Both the position numbers and the translations under genes were made by a program. The notes under the pieces are model-generated. The model made no database searches. It saw only the letters and a program-made list of their open reading frames with translations, and was not told the origin of the DNA. A DNA stretch of 64,000 nt, taken from contig NZ_FNDE01000005.1 of the NCBI RefSeq assembly GCF_900099925.1, positions 1 through 64,000 of the forward strand. The letters run 5' to 3'. The DNA is from Aneurinibacillus thermoaerophilus (GTDB lineage: Bacteria > Bacillota > Bacilli > Aneurinibacillales > Aneurinibacillaceae). Every line of letters starts with the position of its first letter. Within the stretch, counting starts at the first letter, position 1. This document shows positions 62,385 to 64,000 of the stretch, one piece after another.

Positions 62385-63461
62385 CTACTTTTTCGGTTCG
62401 CTTTTTGCGCTATAGCGCTTGTCCCATTCCGCTAAAATCTTATCACGCTCAGTCGCTGCTTTATTAAAATCATAAGGAATGAGTTGCTTTAACGGATCTT
62501 GAGTATACCCTTCCGGAATGCCCTGTCCTTCATTTTTCACACTAACAATCGCAAAGTTCTTGTTGTATTCTTTCATCGCTTCACCGCTAATCGCCCAATC
62601 AAGAAATAGCTTCGCTTCCGGCTTGATCTCCTTCTTTTTCACCAGCGCATTTGCCTCCAGATCCCATCCAGAGCCCTCTTTCAGGAATACAACTTCCACC
62701 GGCGCTCCTTTTTTCTTCTCCGTAATCCCACGATAACCAAAGGAAATCCCGATTGGATATTCCCCTTGCGCCGCCATTTTCGCTGGCTTGGAACCGGAAT
62801 GCGTATATAGCGCAATATTTTCATGCAGCTTATCCATGTACTCCCATGCCTTTTGCTCCCCAAGCAATTGATGTAAACCTGAAACCGTCAGAAACCCTGT
62901 GCCGGAAGAAGACGGGTTCGGCATGACGATTAACCCTTTGTATTCTGGCTTAATTAAATCAGCATACGTTTGCGGAATCGGAAGCTTACGCTTTTCTAAC
63001 TCTTTTGTATTTACAATTATCGCTGTTTCCCAAGCGTCAATTCCCACCCAATGCGCAGGCTCTGCTTTATCTTTAAACTGTGGAACAATACGTTCAATTC
63101 CTTTTGGTGAATAACCTTCCAGCATTTGATTTTGATCTAACACCAGCAGGCTTGTCGCTGCTGTCCCCCACACAACATCCGCTTGCGGATTTTCTTTTTC
63201 CGCGAGAAGCTTAGCAGTAATGACACCAGTCGAGTCGCGCACAATATTCAGTTTAATATCAGGATATTTTTTCTTGAATGATTCCAAATACGTTTGAATT
63301 TGGTCATCTTCTAGTGCCGTATAGATCGTTAACTCTTTTGCTTTTCCTTCCCCATTTCCCTGCGTTTTTTCTCCCGTCGTTGCCTTTCCACCGCCGCATC
63401 CTGTCAAGATAGCTAACAGCAATAGCGTCATCACCAGCAACAGCTTGCTCCATCGCTTCAT
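62385..63461 (-). CDS. Phosphonate (2-AEP) ABC substrate-binding lipoprotein
   Basis: Extracellular binding protein of 358 residues, Fe(3+)/PotD-like family 1. Lipoprotein signal with ILTGC at residues about 18-22, then ELTIYTALEDDQIQTYLESF, NPQADVVWGTAATSLLVLDQ, and GLIVMPNPSSSGTGFLTVSG, the phosphonate-binding loop region in relatives. First gene of the operon; strong upstream A/T-rich control region with TGTTTTT repeats. Confidence 0.9.
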   Translation of the reverse strand: MKRWSKLLLVMTLLLLAILTGCGGGKATTGEKTQGNGEGKAKELTIYTALEDDQIQTYLESFKKKYPDIKLNIVRDSTGVITAKLLAEKENPQADVVWGTAATSLLVLDQNQMLEGYSPKGIERIVPQFKDKAEPAHWVGIDAWETAIIVNTKELEKRKLPIPQTYADLIKPEYKGLIVMPNPSSSGTGFLTVSGLHQLLGEQKAWEYMDKLHENIALYTHSGSKPAKMAAQGEYPIGISFGYRGITEKKKGAPVEVVFLKEGSGWDLEANALVKKKEIKPEAKLFLDWAISGEAMKEYNKNFAIVSVKNEGQGIPEGYTQDPLKQLIPYDFNKAATERDKILAEWDKRYSAKSEPKK

Positions 63462-63572
63462 CTTTTTCTCCCTCGCTTCGTTTTATCAAATTTGTAATTG
63501 CTTGACACCTCTCACTATAAAGAAGAAATGTTAATCTAATATTAATTCCACATTAATTTTTGTTTGTTTCGT

Positions 63573-63600
63573 TGTTTTTACCTGTTTTTAATTTGTTTTT
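63573..63600. promoter_or_regulatory. Helically spaced TGTTTTT repeats (putative DeoR operator)
   Basis: TGTTTTT occurs at 63573-63579, 63583-63589 and 63594-63600, and a related TGTTTGTTT at 63561-63569. The spacing of 10-11 bases puts them on one face of the helix, 110-140 bases upstream of the binding-protein start. Confidence 0.4.
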
Positions 63601-63650
63601 CTCTTTTCCTTTCACCTTGGTGTGTTACCATTCGTGTTAATTAAATGTAA

Positions 63651-63701
63651 AAAAACTCGCAGACATGCAAAAAAAGTTTTTGGCACGCACTGCGAGTTTT
63701 T
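63651..63701. terminator. Bidirectional terminator at the right end
   Basis: AAAAACTCGCAG pairs with CTGCGAGTTTTT around a long A/T-rich loop. It would separate the truncated gene at the edge from the phosphonate operon. Confidence 0.75.
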
Positions 63702-63823
63702 GTCTGATGTGAAAATATTCATAGAAAAAAGAGTGTCTCTTTGCAGCTTGTAGACCTGTCTGAAAGTTAGACTTTGTCTACAATCAAAGAGTGACTTCTT
63801 TAATTGTTTACCTTTATTTCCTG

Positions 63824-64000
63824 TTATCGTAACCTCAGTTTTGGAACAGGAAGTTGAATGATAAAGCCTTCTGGAGCCATGTTAATAGCGTTTTGAATAG
63901 CAGCGGTATCATCTTGTACTCCATCAAAATTCGCCTCATAATCAGAACCATTAATTACGGTTTTAGCTTGGACTTTCTCTTGAAAAAGACATGCATTCAA
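63824..64000 (-). CDS. Pectate-lyase-like protein, 3' part only
   Basis: The open frame enters from the right edge and ends at TAA at 63824. The visible 58 residues contain DYEANFDGVQDDTAAIQNAI, the DGxxDDTxAIQ motif near the start of right-handed beta-helix pectate-lyase/tailspike-type proteins (Pectate_lyase_3). Normally about 300 more residues follow; here the frame stops about 15 residues later. Either this is a broken gene or a short form. The rest lies outside the window. Confidence 0.6.
   Translation of the reverse strand: MNACLFQEKVQAKTVINGSDYEANFDGVQDDTAAIQNAINMAPEGFIIQLPVPKLRLR

Larger units (their letters stand above)
63462..63823. other. Upstream region of the phosphonate operon
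   Basis: No gene supported. It holds three TGTTTTT repeats, a terminator and an outer inverted repeat TTGTAGAC (63748-63755) with GTCTACAA (63776-63783). A clear promoter could not be placed; TATAGT on the minus strand at about 63516-63521 may be a -10. Confidence 0.5.

Noticed and set aside
63741-63783. Inverted repeat TTGTAGAC/GTCTACAA as an insertion-sequence end
   Set aside because: No second end or transposase visible; could equally be a hairpin after the truncated gene.
1-64000. CRISPR array, prophage, tRNA or rRNA genes
   Set aside because: No regularly spaced repeats, no phage structural genes and no recognisable RNA genes were seen apart from the riboswitches.

Overview
The window reads as the chromosome of a spore-forming, Gram-positive Bacillales bacterium, perhaps of the Aneurinibacillus/Brevibacillus type; that placement is inferred. 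Signs are the hflX-ynbB-glnR-glnA order known from Bacillus subtilis, a gerA-type germinant receptor operon plus an orphan GerC, sulfolactate (spore) genes, lutABC, a TPP riboswitch on a thiamin-salvage operon, strong AGGAGG ribosome binding sites and frequent GTG/TTG starts. No rRNA, tRNA or CRISPR array was seen.

Layout. 1-0.7 kb: a decayed tnpB insertion-sequence remnant. 1.0-6.0 kb: a nosDLYF copper-delivery cassette with a NarL-type two-component system but no nosZ. 6.4-11.3 kb: a TauE-type exporter, then TPP riboswitch-tenA-ykoE-ykoD-ykoC. 11.4-23.5 kb: a complete quinohemoprotein amine dehydrogenase (QHNDH) operon. Its three subunits are alpha with two haem c sites, beta propeller and gamma with the CTQ cofactor. 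Its maturation genes are the radical SAM enzyme QhpD, the ABC exporter QhpF and the protease QhpE. A divergent OmpR-type regulator and a sensor kinase sit beside it. The flavin hydroxylase QhpG of Gram-negative operons is missing, and in its place are two U32 proteins with UbiU/UbiV-like cysteine patterns. 23.5-28.0 kb: glnA, glnR, ynbB, hflX. 28-36 kb: small proteins, a SIMPL protein, cheV, an orphan GerC, a NUDIX hydrolase behind a candidate ykkC-2c (nucleoside-diphosphate) riboswitch, lysP and an OsmC protein. 36-42 kb: a type I phosphodiesterase and the gerAA-AB-AC operon, whose gerAA start is broken at an A9 tract. 42-45 kb: lutABC with a LutR-like operator.

45-55 kb: a two-P-loop ATPase, sulfolactate genes comB and comA on opposite strands (comA carries an in-frame partial duplication), two MFS exporters, a zinc-finger/DUF2087/degenerate GIY-YIG fusion and a MATE pump. 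55.5-63.5 kb: a 2-aminoethylphosphonate operon (binding protein, ATPase, fused permease, PhnX, PhnW) that also holds a saccharopine-dehydrogenase-like oxidoreductase and a DeoR regulator. The right edge cuts a pectate-lyase-like gene.

The best candidate for something undescribed is the QHNDH operon: a paired U32 module may do the oxygen insertion into tryptophan that QhpG does elsewhere. The riboswitch before the NUDIX gene, the homopolymer-linked starts of gerAA and hflX, and the extra oxidoreductase in the phosphonate operon are the next most rewarding points. Start positions were chosen by eye from ribosome binding sites and family N-termini; homology calls rest on recognised motifs, not on searches.
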